NCBI GenBank assembly: GCA_964628385.1 | Contig: CAZVOD010000027.1 | Span: 1-47,545 of the forward strand | Reading direction: 5' to 3' | Length of the DNA stretch: 47,545 nucleotides | Source: JANQPA01 sp964628385 | Lineage (GTDB): Bacteria; Bacteroidota; Bacteroidia; Chitinophagales; Saprospiraceae | Shown: positions 9,104 to 17,495 of the stretch, piece by piece | Numbering within the stretch: the stretch's first letter is position 1 | Layout: each line of letters begins with the position of its first letter | Translations under genes and position numbers: made by a program | Notes under the pieces: model-generated | Databases searched by the model: none | What the model was told of the DNA's origin: nothing | What the model saw: only the letters and a program-made list of their open reading frames with translations

Positions 9104-9571
9104 ATGATATTGAATTTGATTCTTGCTTCTATGGTTACTGGTTTGGGAGACATGGGAATATCCCTGAGTATTGCATCGATAGGCTCAGCGATAGGTACAG
9201 GCATTGCCGGAATGGCAGCTATTGGGGCCTGGAAAAAAATGATCATCAACGGAGAAAAAGCTTCCACTGCTTTGCTGATCTTTGCGGGTGCTCCTCTTTC
9301 GCAGGTTATTTATGGAATGATCCTGAAAAATGCGATTTCTTCTGCTAATCTAAGCCCTGATTCCTACATTTGGCAAATCATGATCGGTTTGTTTGCCGGT
9401 GCCGCCATGGCAGGCTCGGCTATCTTCCAGGGTAAAGCGGGGGCCAGAGCCTGTGATGCTATAGCCTCAGGTGCTAATGATACCGCCAAATATATTATGA
9501 TCATCGGTATTGTAGAAACAGTAGCACTTTTTGTTATGATATTCACCATGACAGGACTACCGCAAGCATAA
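9104..9571 (+). CDS. atpK: V-type ATPase proteolipid subunit K
   Basis: A 155-residue four-helix proteolipid made of two fused hairpins that forms the rotating membrane ring. Glycine-rich helices (GSAIGTGIAGMAAIG) pack the ring. Only the second hairpin keeps the ion-carrying carboxylate, E138 in IGIVETVALF. The equivalent place in the first hairpin is glutamine Q67 in APLSQVIYG. Together with S66, Y70, Q109 (IFQGKAG) and E138 this resembles the sodium site described for the Enterococcus hirae K ring. Sodium coupling is therefore likely but not proven. Unlike the other operon genes it has an 81-base untranslated gap before it, which may allow extra expression because many copies are needed per complex. 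Confidence 0.95.
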   Translation: MILNLILASMVTGLGDMGISLSIASIGSAIGTGIAGMAAIGAWKKMIINGEKASTALLIFAGAPLSQVIYGMILKNAISSANLSPDSYIWQIMIGLFAGAAMAGSAIFQGKAGARACDAIASGANDTAKYIMIIGIVETVALFVMIFTMTGLPQA

Positions 9572-9572
9572 C

Positions 9573-9588
9573 CGAAATAAGTCTAAAA
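9573..9588 (+). repeat. Fragment of the 44-base repeat
   Basis: The 12 bases cgaaataagtct right after the subunit K stop codon match the last 12 bases of repeat copy 1 exactly, and the following aaaa resembles copies 2 and 3. Only the tail of the repeat is present. A chance match is possible at this length. Confidence 0.3.
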
Positions 9589-9718
9589 AAATTGAAGTTG
9601 ATAAAGGCTTTTTAGTCTGAAAGCAGGAATGTTGAGAACAAAACCTTTGCTCCTTTCTTTTCAAATGTGTATAGTAAATATATCACTTGCATTGATTTAG
9701 TAATGAAAACTAAAAAAA

Positions 9719-9958
9719 ATGGAAAAAGCTAAAATAGCTGGGAAAGTCCCTCAGATGGAAAAGCTGGAAGCGGGCGAAGCCTATGCTTGGTGTGCCTGCG
9801 GACAGTCAGCCAATCAACCCTGGTGTAACGGTTCTCACAAAGGAACTAATTTTGAGCCTAAAGTTTTTGAGGTAGAAGGTTCTAAAATGGCCGCGATGTG
9901 TACTTGCAAACAAACGAGCAATCCTCCTTTCTGTGATGGTTCGCACAATAGTCTGTAA
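9719..9958 (+). CDS. Tandem CDGSH iron-sulfur protein
   Basis: A 79-residue protein with two CDGSH iron-sulfur motifs. The first has ligands C25, C27, C36 and H40 (CACGQSANQPWCNGSH). The second has C61, C63, C72 and H76 (CTCKQTSNPPFCDGSH). Each motif would bind a [2Fe-2S] cluster through three cysteines and one histidine, as in mitoNEET relatives. Bacterial tandem forms are small soluble proteins proposed to act in redox or cluster handling. It has no membrane anchor. It is a single gene between the ATPase operon and a strong terminator shared with the convergent aldolase gene. Confidence 0.92.
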   Translation: MEKAKIAGKVPQMEKLEAGEAYAWCACGQSANQPWCNGSHKGTNFEPKVFEVEGSKMAAMCTCKQTSNPPFCDGSHNSL

Positions 9959-9985
9959 AATGTCGGATGGTTTTACCACAGTTAG

Positions 9986-10020
9986 AAATCCTAAAATCCG
10001 CTCAGCGGATTTTAGGATTT
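9986..10020. terminator. Perfect 17-bp hairpin between convergent genes
   Basis: The arms 9986-10002 (aaatcctaaaatccgct) and 10004-10020 are exact reverse complements around a central C, so the tip of the stem opens to a small loop. The arms end in A-rich and T-rich runs on each side, and the hairpin lies between the stops of the CDGSH gene (plus) and the aldolase gene (minus). It fits a bidirectional intrinsic terminator. Confidence 0.85.
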
Positions 10021-10026
10021 AAAGTT

Positions 10027-11106
10027 TTATGCGTTTCTATTGATGCAGTTTAAGTCTTCAAAAGCCAGTTTTAATCTGGTTTTGAAAGTATCTTCAGCAG
10101 CTCTAAGCCACTTTCGAGGATCGTAATATTTTTTATTGGGCTTATCATCGCCGTCTGGATTACCAATTTGTGTTTTCAGGTACTCCCGCTTTTCATCGTG
10201 ATAATTGCGAGCTCCTTCCCAAAATGCCCATTGTAGGTCAGTATCTATATTCATTTTGATGGCTCCGTATCCGATTGCTTCTCTGATATCTTGCTGGGAA
10301 GAGCCTGAGCCACCGTGAAAAACGAAGTTTACTGGGTTGTGTCCCGTCCCGAATTTCTCTTTGATATGATCCTGAGAATTTTTTAAGATAATGGGAGAAA
10401 GCTTTACGTTACCTGGCTTATAAACACCATGGACATTGCCAAAAGCCGCAGCTATGGTAAATCTGTTGCTTACTGCTTTGAGCTTTTCATACGCATAGGC
10501 CACTTCTTCCGGTTGTGTATAAAGCAAAGAATTATCAATACCGGTATTATCCACACCATCTTCTTCTCCTCCGGTTACACCTAACTCTATCTCCAGGGTC
10601 ATTCCCATTTTGTCCATGCGTTTTAGGAATTGGACGCAAGTATCTATGTTTTCTTCAAGTGATTCTTCTGATAGATCAAGCATGTGCGAACTATACAAAG
10701 GATACCCTTTTTCAGCATAGAATTTCTCCCCATGATCCAGCAAACCTTCTACCCAGGGAAGTATTTTCTTTGCACAGTGATCAGTATGAAGAATTACAGT
10801 TACGCCGTAAGCTTCGGCCATTTGATGCACATGCATCGCTCCTGAAACACCTCCCAGGATAGATGCCTGTTGATTTTCGTTGGAAAGGCCTTTTCCGGCA
10901 AAGAAATTGGCACCTCCATTCGAAAATTGAACAATCACAGGAGAGTTAACCTCTCTGGCCGTCTCTAACACAGCATTGACTGAGTTAGTGCCCACTACAT
11001 TTACGGCAGGTAGGGCAAAATCATTGTCGTTGGCGTAATCGAAAACTTTCGTAACTTCATCACCGTGCAGAACGCCGGGACGGAATTTCGTGGAAATAGC
11101 TGTCAT
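10027..11106 (-). CDS. fbaA: Class II fructose-bisphosphate aldolase
   Basis: A 359-residue zinc-dependent aldolase of the long class IIA (E. coli FbaA) type, which cleaves fructose 1,6-bisphosphate to two triose phosphates in glycolysis and runs in reverse in gluconeogenesis. Visible signatures are VILHTDHCAKK with the metal and catalytic residues, LEIELGVTGGEEDGVDN, the zinc histidine region AAFGNVHGVYKPG and FVFHGGSGSS. Length matches the family. It lies 36 bases downstream of trxB on the same strand, so the two may be co-transcribed, and it ends at the 17-bp bidirectional hairpin. Confidence 0.97.
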   Translation of the reverse strand: MTAISTKFRPGVLHGDEVTKVFDYANDNDFALPAVNVVGTNSVNAVLETAREVNSPVIVQFSNGGANFFAGKGLSNENQQASILGGVSGAMHVHQMAEAYGVTVILHTDHCAKKILPWVEGLLDHGEKFYAEKGYPLYSSHMLDLSEESLEENIDTCVQFLKRMDKMGMTLEIELGVTGGEEDGVDNTGIDNSLLYTQPEEVAYAYEKLKAVSNRFTIAAAFGNVHGVYKPGNVKLSPIILKNSQDHIKEKFGTGHNPVNFVFHGGSGSSQQDIREAIGYGAIKMNIDTDLQWAFWEGARNYHDEKREYLKTQIGNPDGDDKPNKKYYDPRKWLRAAEDTFKTRLKLAFEDLNCINRNA

Positions 11107-11142
11107 TCTCGTTTTGTCTTTTTATGTACGATATGAAATAGG

Positions 11143-12087
11143 TTAATCAATACCTTTTTCTGTAAGATAACGCTCGGCATCAAGAGCTGCCATACAACCT
11201 GTACCGGCTGCTGTTACAGCTTGACGATAAACGTTATCCTGAGCGTCACCGCTGGCAAATACTCCCTCAACGTTAGTCTTGGTGGTTTTTTGCTGTGTAA
11301 CTAAATACCCCGCATTATCCATATCCAACCAGTCTTTAAAAATATCTGTATTAGGTGTGTGACCAATCGCTACAAAAAAACCTTTGATAGGTATAGTCGT
11401 TTCTTTTCGCGTTTTGTTATTGACCACTCTTACGCCTTCAACTTCATTTTCTCCAAGTATTTCCACCGTTTCTGTATTCCAATGTACCACAATATTCTTA
11501 GTTTTGGAAATGCGTTCCTGCATAATTTTGGAAGCTCTCATTTCATCTCTGCGCACCAGGACGTGTACCTTGGGAGAAAGCTTAGACAAATATAACGCTT
11601 CTTCGGCGGCTGTATCACCCCCCCCTACTACGGCTAGTTCTTGGCCTTTAAAAAAGAAACCATCACAAACAGCACAAGCTGAAACTCCTTTATTGTAAAG
11701 ACGCTTTTCAGATTCCAGTCCCAACCATTTTGCGCTGGCTCCGGTAGAGATAATTACTGCGTGAGCATGAATTTCTTCTCCAGATTCTGTCCATATCTTG
11801 TGAACAGGCCCTGAGAAATCTACCTTAGAAATCAACTCGTAATTCACCTTAGTACCAAAGCGCTCAGCTTGTTTTCTAAAGTCTTCCATCATTTGAGGCC
11901 CCATGATGCCATCTGGATATCCCGGGTAGTTTTCAACATCGGTGGTAATCATGAGTTGGCCACCTGGTTCTTCACCCGTATATAAGATCGGATTTAAACC
12001 TGCTCTGGCTGCATACACGGCTGCAGTATATCCGGCAGGCCCTGATCCAATAATTACGCACTTTAGGCGTTCTGGCATAGTTGACAT
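11143..12087 (-). CDS. trxB: Thioredoxin-disulfide reductase
   Basis: A 314-residue flavoprotein that transfers electrons from NADPH through FAD to thioredoxin. The FAD motif GSGPAGYTAAVYAARAG occupies residues 14-30. The redox pair is C138 and C141 in CAVCDG, where most relatives have CATCDG. The NADPH motif GGGDTAAEEALYLS follows, and the C-terminal FAD motif is GVFASGDAQDNVYRQ. The length is standard. Its product supports ribonucleotide reduction and peroxide defence. It is the first gene of a probable trxB-fbaA pair and diverges from the subtilisin gene across about 200 bases. Confidence 0.97.
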   Translation of the reverse strand: MSTMPERLKCVIIGSGPAGYTAAVYAARAGLNPILYTGEEPGGQLMITTDVENYPGYPDGIMGPQMMEDFRKQAERFGTKVNYELISKVDFSGPVHKIWTESGEEIHAHAVIISTGASAKWLGLESEKRLYNKGVSACAVCDGFFFKGQELAVVGGGDTAAEEALYLSKLSPKVHVLVRRDEMRASKIMQERISKTKNIVVHWNTETVEILGENEVEGVRVVNNKTRKETTIPIKGFFVAIGHTPNTDIFKDWLDMDNAGYLVTQQKTTKTNVEGVFASGDAQDNVYRQAVTAAGTGCMAALDAERYLTEKGID

Positions 12088-12289
12088 TCTATAAATTTTG
12101 AGTTAGTTTAAATGATTCTTTTTTCGATAATATCTTCATAAGTAACGCCTTTATTTATCTATAGGTTTAATGCTGGTTTTAATCTTGTTTTTTCAAAAAC
12201 TAACCGAAAATGACCACTATAATAGGGCATATGGCTTGCTTATCCGAGGGTAATTGGTTATTTTAACAAAAATAAAATTTGATACAAAC

Positions 12290-13822
12290 ATGACATTGTT
12301 TTATTTAATAGGTTTTGCTGCAGCAAGTGTGTTTTTAGGTGTATGGTTTTATGCCCAAGAAAAAAGAGCTCCTGTAAAACAGCTTAGACGTGGTTTTTGG
12401 ACAGCTCTAGTCCTATACACTCTGGGTCTTTTATTTACTATTGCTCCGGCAGAGTACAAAGTACAAACCGCATTTAGAGACTTGATGATCTTGGGAGGCT
12501 TCGGTCTCTTTTTGATGCTTGCCTTCAGATTGAAAAGATACGTAGCCATTCTTTTGGTGCTTGGTGTAGCCGGGTTGGCCTATTTTCTCAAAGAAGAAAT
12601 TGCTGATACTTTTCCTTATCAAGAAGTCTTCGAAATACCATTAAGTGAAGAATCAGAATTATTAATTGAGCTACAGGAGGGGGTTGAGATCACGGCTATT
12701 AACACCTTGCTTGAGCGTTATGATCTTTCTGCTACGTTGGCTTTCCGGCCTGAAAATAAAGATTTGACTACGCTGGACAATTATTACATGCTTGATATTC
12801 CAAAGCATCAGCTGAAGAATATCAGCAAGATAAAAAGGGCACTGAATGATAAAGATCAAATCGTATGGTTGGAAGACAATGAAGTGATTCAGGTAGCTCC
12901 GCTGGAAAGTGCCAATAAAAGCAAGTCACTAAAGAAGAAATATCAGGTAAACGACCCTGGGCTGGCTTACTTATGGAGTTTTGAGGCCATGGAAATGGAT
13001 AAGTTGTATGAGTATATGCGCAGCAATAACATAAAGCCAAAAAAAGAAGTAAAGATAGCTATACTTGATACAGGGGTTGATGCAAATCATGAGGACATCA
13101 ACCCAAATTTTACTTCCATTCGCAGTAAGTACGACAATGATCCAAGAGGTCACGGTACTCACTGCGCAGGTATAGCAGGAGCTGTTTCTAATAACGCCAT
13201 AGGTATTGCTTCTTATGCTCCCAACAACGACTTCGTAGAGTTGACCAGTGTGAAAGTTCTCAACGCTTATGGTGCCGGGACACAGTCTTCAATTATTAAC
13301 GGGATCATAGAAGCAGCAGATAATAAAGTGGGTGTAATCTCTATGTCTTTGGGGGGGCGTAGCAACCAGTCCAAGCAAAGAGCCTACGAAAAGGCTATCA
13401 ATTACGCTCGCAAAGCCGGAGCCATTGTTCTGGCATCAGCAGGCAATTCAAATGATAATGGTCGATTTTATGCGCCGGCTAACTCTCGTGGACTCATCTC
13501 GGTAAGTGCCATCGATGAAAACCTTAATAGAGCAACATTTTCTAATCACGTTGCGGAACTACCCATGGGGGTTGCTGCCCCCGGTGTAAATATATATTCT
13601 ACTATTCCCAACAATAAGTACAATAGTTATAGCGGTACTTCTATGTCATGCCCCTACACAGCGGGTTTGGTAGGAATGATGAAAGCCATCCGTCCTGATT
13701 TGACAACAGAGCAAGTTTATCAGATTCTGGTGAGAACTGGAAAAGAAACAACTGATACAAAAGCTACCGGAAAATTGATTTTTCCTTATCAGGCGGTAAA
13801 AACCGTCGTGGAAATGAAATAA
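12290..13822 (+). CDS. Membrane-anchored subtilisin-family (S8) protease
   Basis: A 510-residue protein from ATG 12290; a TTG at 12254 would add twelve residues and is less likely. The N-terminal 100 residues hold four hydrophobic segments (for example LFYLIGFAAASVFLGVWFYA) instead of a signal peptide. A linker of about 140 residues follows, perhaps an inhibitor-like propeptide. The catalytic domain has D260 (AILDTGVDANHED), H288 (GHGTHCAG), oxyanion N386 (SAGNSND) and nucleophile S451 (GTSMSCPYTAG), so all key residues are present. The family cuts peptide bonds with a Ser-His-Asp triad. Substrate and the side of the membrane it faces cannot be read from the sequence. The gene stands alone. 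Confidence 0.92.
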   Translation: MTLFYLIGFAAASVFLGVWFYAQEKRAPVKQLRRGFWTALVLYTLGLLFTIAPAEYKVQTAFRDLMILGGFGLFLMLAFRLKRYVAILLVLGVAGLAYFLKEEIADTFPYQEVFEIPLSEESELLIELQEGVEITAINTLLERYDLSATLAFRPENKDLTTLDNYYMLDIPKHQLKNISKIKRALNDKDQIVWLEDNEVIQVAPLESANKSKSLKKKYQVNDPGLAYLWSFEAMEMDKLYEYMRSNNIKPKKEVKIAILDTGVDANHEDINPNFTSIRSKYDNDPRGHGTHCAGIAGAVSNNAIGIASYAPNNDFVELTSVKVLNAYGAGTQSSIINGIIEAADNKVGVISMSLGGRSNQSKQRAYEKAINYARKAGAIVLASAGNSNDNGRFYAPANSRGLISVSAIDENLNRATFSNHVAELPMGVAAPGVNIYSTIPNNKYNSYSGTSMSCPYTAGLVGMMKAIRPDLTTEQVYQILVRTGKETTDTKATGKLIFPYQAVKTVVEMK

Positions 13823-13838
13823 TAAAAGCTCAACCAGG

Positions 13839-13879
13839 AATCAAAGAAAGGGAGTAAACTATTTTCTCTTTCTTTGGTT
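13839..13879. terminator. Hairpin between convergent protease genes
   Basis: Arm 13839-13853 (aatcaaagaaaggga) pairs with 13865-13879 (tctctttctttggtt) over 15 positions including two G-U pairs. It lies 17 bases after the subtilisin stop and before the stop of the convergent M16-like gene. A T-run ends the plus-strand arm. It probably terminates the subtilisin transcript. Confidence 0.6.
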
Positions 13880-13892
13880 TCATCCTCTCCTG

Positions 13893-15323
13893 TTATTGAT
13901 CTCTATACTTCATCCATGTAGGTTTAAGCACTATCTTCAGATAATTTTCTTTACTGAAATAACGAATAGCTGCTTTCTGTAGAGAAGAGGCAGTCAATGA
14001 TTTCTGAGCTTTCGAATATTGTCTGAGCCTTATCGATTTAAGCGCATCTTTGTATTTTACAACGTCTGATAACTGCTCTAACCAGTAGGCATTACGCTCA
14101 GTATTTCTTTTCCTATTTTCCAACTGTATGCCCTTGATAGATTCAATAGCTTTTTCATTAAACTGACTGTTTTGAAACCGCTTGATCAGCTTTTCAATGA
14201 GCTCGGTTAGTTCTTCCGTTTGAGTGGGGCGGCAGGCCAATGAAATTTCAATAGCGTATGCCGGCGAGGGAATTCTTTCAAAGTTCGCTTTCACAGCAAG
14301 GTTGAAGGTAGTACCCTTTTCTTCTTTTAATAAATTAGTTAACTGAGCTTCAAAACTCTCCACTAGAGTATTGAAAAGGTAGGCTTCTGCCAAAGAGTAA
14401 TTGAAGGATCCATGATAAACTATCTCTACTAATGATTGCGGAACTTGCTGTATGTAAATTGTGGTATCGGTAAATCCCGGCTTTAAATCAGCTTCTACAT
14501 TTTTCCACGTTTCTTTTCCAGCTTTCGTGCTTAGATTGCCTAAAAAAGCCAAGAGCTCATCTTTGATTGATGCCAGCTCAAAATTTCCAACTATAATGAA
14601 GGTAAAGTCATTGGCATCCGAAAATCGATCGCGGAAAATCTTATACGCAACCGGAAGTTGTATGGTGCTAATACTTTCGGGGGTCACTGTGGCTTGCCGG
14701 GGATGGCCATTATACTTAATCTTGTTTTTGATAGAAGTGAACTGATAAAAAGGACTATCCTCCATACCCGAAAAGTTTTTCTTTTGTGCGCGTATAAAAG
14801 ATTCAAAATGCGCGCGATCCGCTCGTGGTGTCTCAAAATACAGATAAATGAGCTCTAACAGGGTTCTAAATTCCTGACGAGAACTACTGGCTTCGAAGCC
14901 CTCAAATAGTTCGCCAATGTACGGTATCACCTGCACCTTTCTATTTTCGAGTAATTTTTCCAGCTCTGGCAATGAGTATTGACCAACGCCGCTCTTTCTG
15001 ATAAGAAATGCTGCAATATCTCCATTTCTAAATAAAGAGTCAGGGTAAAGTGAATGTCCTCCAGGGCTGATACCTGCACAAACTATTCCGTCACCAGTAC
15101 TGGAATTGGGCTTCAAAAACACCTGCACACCATTTTGTAATTCCCATTTTACTAAGCCCAGCTTTTTAAACTTTTTTTCATTTTTGATAGAGGTAACTTT
15201 TAGGCTGGAGTCCAAGAGTTCTCCGTAGATGAGAGAGTCTGCTCCTTCGCTGAAAGCTTTAGATGGAAAAGGCTGAAGTAGCAAGTAATAAATCAGCGGA
15301 AGCAAAAAGCGGGATAAGTTCAT
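13893..15323 (-). CDS. Orphan M16-type peptidase half, no zinc motif
   Basis: A 476-residue exported protein from ATG 15323, where a signal peptide (MNLSRFLLPLIYYLLLQPFP) starts; an ATG at 15356 would add eleven residues ahead of it. The body resembles the second half of large Bacteroidota zinc proteases of the M16 family: LQNGVQVFLKPN begins an M16 fold, FIIVGNFELASIKDEL is the typical linker strand, and IVYHGSFNYSLAEAYLFNTL starts the second fold. The zinc motif HxxEH expected in an active first half is absent, and no partner gene is next to it. It may be an inactive subunit acting with an M16 partner elsewhere, or the product of gene loss. It lies downstream of ffh. Confidence 0.75.
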   Translation of the reverse strand: MNLSRFLLPLIYYLLLQPFPSKAFSEGADSLIYGELLDSSLKVTSIKNEKKFKKLGLVKWELQNGVQVFLKPNSSTGDGIVCAGISPGGHSLYPDSLFRNGDIAAFLIRKSGVGQYSLPELEKLLENRKVQVIPYIGELFEGFEASSSRQEFRTLLELIYLYFETPRADRAHFESFIRAQKKNFSGMEDSPFYQFTSIKNKIKYNGHPRQATVTPESISTIQLPVAYKIFRDRFSDANDFTFIIVGNFELASIKDELLAFLGNLSTKAGKETWKNVEADLKPGFTDTTIYIQQVPQSLVEIVYHGSFNYSLAEAYLFNTLVESFEAQLTNLLKEEKGTTFNLAVKANFERIPSPAYAIEISLACRPTQTEELTELIEKLIKRFQNSQFNEKAIESIKGIQLENRKRNTERNAYWLEQLSDVVKYKDALKSIRLRQYSKAQKSLTASSLQKAAIRYFSKENYLKIVLKPTWMKYRDQ

Positions 15324-15354
15324 TTTTAAGGTTTTGTTTAGTAGTTCATAAAAC

Positions 15355-15389
15355 AAACGTCCCTGTATCCGCAGATGCCAGGAACGTTT
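15355..15389 (-). terminator. Probable ffh terminator
   Basis: Arms 15355-15365 (aaacgtccctg) and 15379-15389 (caggaacgttt) pair over 11 positions with one G-U pair. On the minus strand the stem is followed by tgttttatg, a T-rich tail. It lies about 155 bases after the ffh stop and just before the M16-like gene, whose signal peptide begins at 15323. Confidence 0.55.
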
Positions 15390-15543
15390 GGTAGGTGTTG
15401 GGTTTTCATTCTTACGATCGATAATGCAAGAAACCGGATGTTCATGCAGCTTTTTGGATTTTTATAGCAGAGTGACAGAGATCCAAAATTGAAACCCCAA
15501 AAAAGTAAGTTTATAAATTTCAATCGGTTACTAGCCGATTTGC

Positions 15544-16941
15544 TTATCTTTTTTTCTTCTTTTTTTTGTTTCTACTCTTTCTGACTGGCCTTCCTACAGG
15601 AGCAGCTGCAGCACCGGGAACAGCGCCGGGGCCGCCCGCGCCAAAGCCTGGCATACGGCTCATCTTGTACATCATCTTGCGCATATCTTCGAATCGCTTG
15701 ATGAACATATTGATCTCACTGAGAGGTTGGCCGCACCCTGTGGCTATTCTTTTTTTACGACTGATATTCAAAAGTTCCGGATTTCCTCTTTCCTGAGGAG
15801 TCATAGAGTGAATAATAGCTTCTACTTTTCTGAAGGCACTATCGTCAAGATCCAGATCTTTTGCTTTTTTACCCAAGCCCGGGATCATTTCCAATAAGCT
15901 TTTTATATCTCCCATTTTCCTGATGGAATTAATTTGGGAGAGGAAGTCATTGAAATCAAATTTGTTACCCTTAATTTTTGATTCCAGTATCTTGGCTTGC
16001 TTCTCATCAAACTGTTCCTGGGCCTTTTCTACAAATGAAACAATATCACCCATGCCCAGAATACGCTGTGCCATACGGTCGGGATAGAAAATATCCAGCG
16101 TCTCCATCTTCTCACCGCTACTCACAAACTTGATAGGCTTACCAACGGTATATTTGATCGATAAAGCAGCACCACCACGAGTATCACCATCGAGCTTCGT
16201 CAGAACAACGCCATCGTAATTGATGACATCATTGAAATTCTTGGCTGTATTGACGGCATCTTGTCCAGTCATAGAATCGACGACAAAAAGCGTCTCATCC
16301 GGTTGAATACCTTCCTTGATCCCCGAAATTTCATTCATCATCTCCTGGTCAATACTCAAGCGACCGGCGGTATCGACAATAACTACATCAAAGCCATGGT
16401 CTTTGGCATGACCGATACTTTTCAGGGCAATATCCAGCGGATTTTTATTATCCTCTTCCTTATAGACGGGCACATTTATTTGCTGGCCTAAAACACTCAA
16501 CTGGTTAATGGCCGCCGGGCGGTATACGTCACATGCCACCAATAATGGCGACTTTTTCTTTTTGGTTTTTAGAAAATGAGCCAGCTTTCCTGAGAAGGTC
16601 GTTTTACCAGAACCCTGGAGGCCAGCGATCAGAATTACGCTGGGTTTACCTTTTAGATTAATACCTTCAGCCTCACCACCCATCAGGGAAGCAAGTTCAT
16701 CCTGCACAATTTTAACCATCAACTGCCCGGGCTTTACGGCATTAAGGACATTCTCCTGCCCAAGGGCTTTATCTTTGATGGTATCTGTAAAGTCCTTGGC
16801 TATCTTGTAGTTAACATCGGCATTGACAAGGGCTCGTCTGATCTCTTTGACAGACTGCGCTATATTCAGTTCCGTAAGTTTTCTCTCTCCCTTCAGGCTT
16901 TTAAAGGCCCCTTCCAGACGATCGCTTAAACTTTCAAACAT
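15544..16941 (-). CDS. ffh: Signal recognition particle protein Ffh
   Basis: A 465-residue SRP54 GTPase that binds signal sequences and 4.5S RNA and delivers ribosomes to FtsY at the membrane. The N domain (FESLSDRLEGAFKSLKG) leads into the G domain with GLQGSGKTTFSGKLA, DTAGRLSID and TKLDGDTRGGAALS. The M domain contains IASGCG-like ATGCGQPLSEINMFIKRFE for RNA binding and methionine-rich helices (MRKMMYKMSRMPGFG). The C-terminus is a Gly/Ala/Pro-rich stretch ending in a very basic run, longer than in E. coli Ffh. A TATCTTTG element lies 35 bases upstream of the start. The 4.5S RNA gene was not seen in the window. Confidence 0.97.
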   Translation of the reverse strand: MFESLSDRLEGAFKSLKGERKLTELNIAQSVKEIRRALVNADVNYKIAKDFTDTIKDKALGQENVLNAVKPGQLMVKIVQDELASLMGGEAEGINLKGKPSVILIAGLQGSGKTTFSGKLAHFLKTKKKKSPLLVACDVYRPAAINQLSVLGQQINVPVYKEEDNKNPLDIALKSIGHAKDHGFDVVIVDTAGRLSIDQEMMNEISGIKEGIQPDETLFVVDSMTGQDAVNTAKNFNDVINYDGVVLTKLDGDTRGGAALSIKYTVGKPIKFVSSGEKMETLDIFYPDRMAQRILGMGDIVSFVEKAQEQFDEKQAKILESKIKGNKFDFNDFLSQINSIRKMGDIKSLLEMIPGLGKKAKDLDLDDSAFRKVEAIIHSMTPQERGNPELLNISRKKRIATGCGQPLSEINMFIKRFEDMRKMMYKMSRMPGFGAGGPGAVPGAAAAPVGRPVRKSRNKKKKKKR

Positions 16942-17495
16942 TATCGAGGTATTTGATTATTTTTTGAATTGCTTGCAAAGATAAGGAAAACAAAGCAAAT
17001 ACGCATTGGCTCAATCAGATTGACTATTTCGTAGCTTTGAATTTTTTTTATTTAACAACTTACACCAAAGATCAGATTAGAACGAATTGAAATTTACTTA
17101 TAGAATCGACGTCTCAGCATAATGGTTGTCTTGGGAGATGCTAACGTAAAGCCATTTTAGTGTTATTGTCAATAGGGAATGGCCAGCTTAAACCTAACTT
17201 TATAATTACAAAGTGTTAAGAAAATTTAAGTATAATCCTGAAAAATTGTTAATTTTCGACTAGTTATCAGCAGGCTTACCGGTAGAAAGGTTAATCAAGG
17301 TGTAGTTGGCGCGTCAGCCTCCCATTCTTGGAAAAGTATCATACATTATAAATAAACAATCGAAAAGTTTTTTCAGGTTGATTTATTAGCAGGCAATTTG
17401 GCGAAGTAGCAACAATAGAGGGGTATAAGCTCTGCCGTTTTCATGTTTATAGATGGAATCTTTATGACTTTTTAACACAAACCTTCCACCAGCAT
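16942..17495. other. 554-base intergenic region, no gene seen
   Basis: Divergent spacer between ffh (minus) and the OmpA-type gene (plus). It is AT-rich with stops in all frames. Apart from the ffh -7 element at its left end I could not identify a promoter, structured RNA or repeat. Its length would allow a small RNA, but nothing in it supports one. Confidence 0.5.
16976..16983 (-). promoter_or_regulatory. Bacteroidota-type -7 element for ffh
   Basis: The minus strand reads TATCTTTGC, an exact fit to the TAnnTTTG -7 consensus, 35 bases before the ffh start codon. A TTG at the expected upstream distance is not clear, although two TTTG strings occur closer. Confidence 0.5.

Noticed and set aside
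12254..12289. TTG start for the subtilisin gene
   Set aside because: ATG at 12290 places the start directly before the first membrane helix, and the extra twelve residues have no family support.
16942..17495. Possible small RNA or tRNA in the ffh/OmpA spacer
   Set aside because: No cloverleaf, conserved T-loop or terminator-like hairpin could be found by eye.
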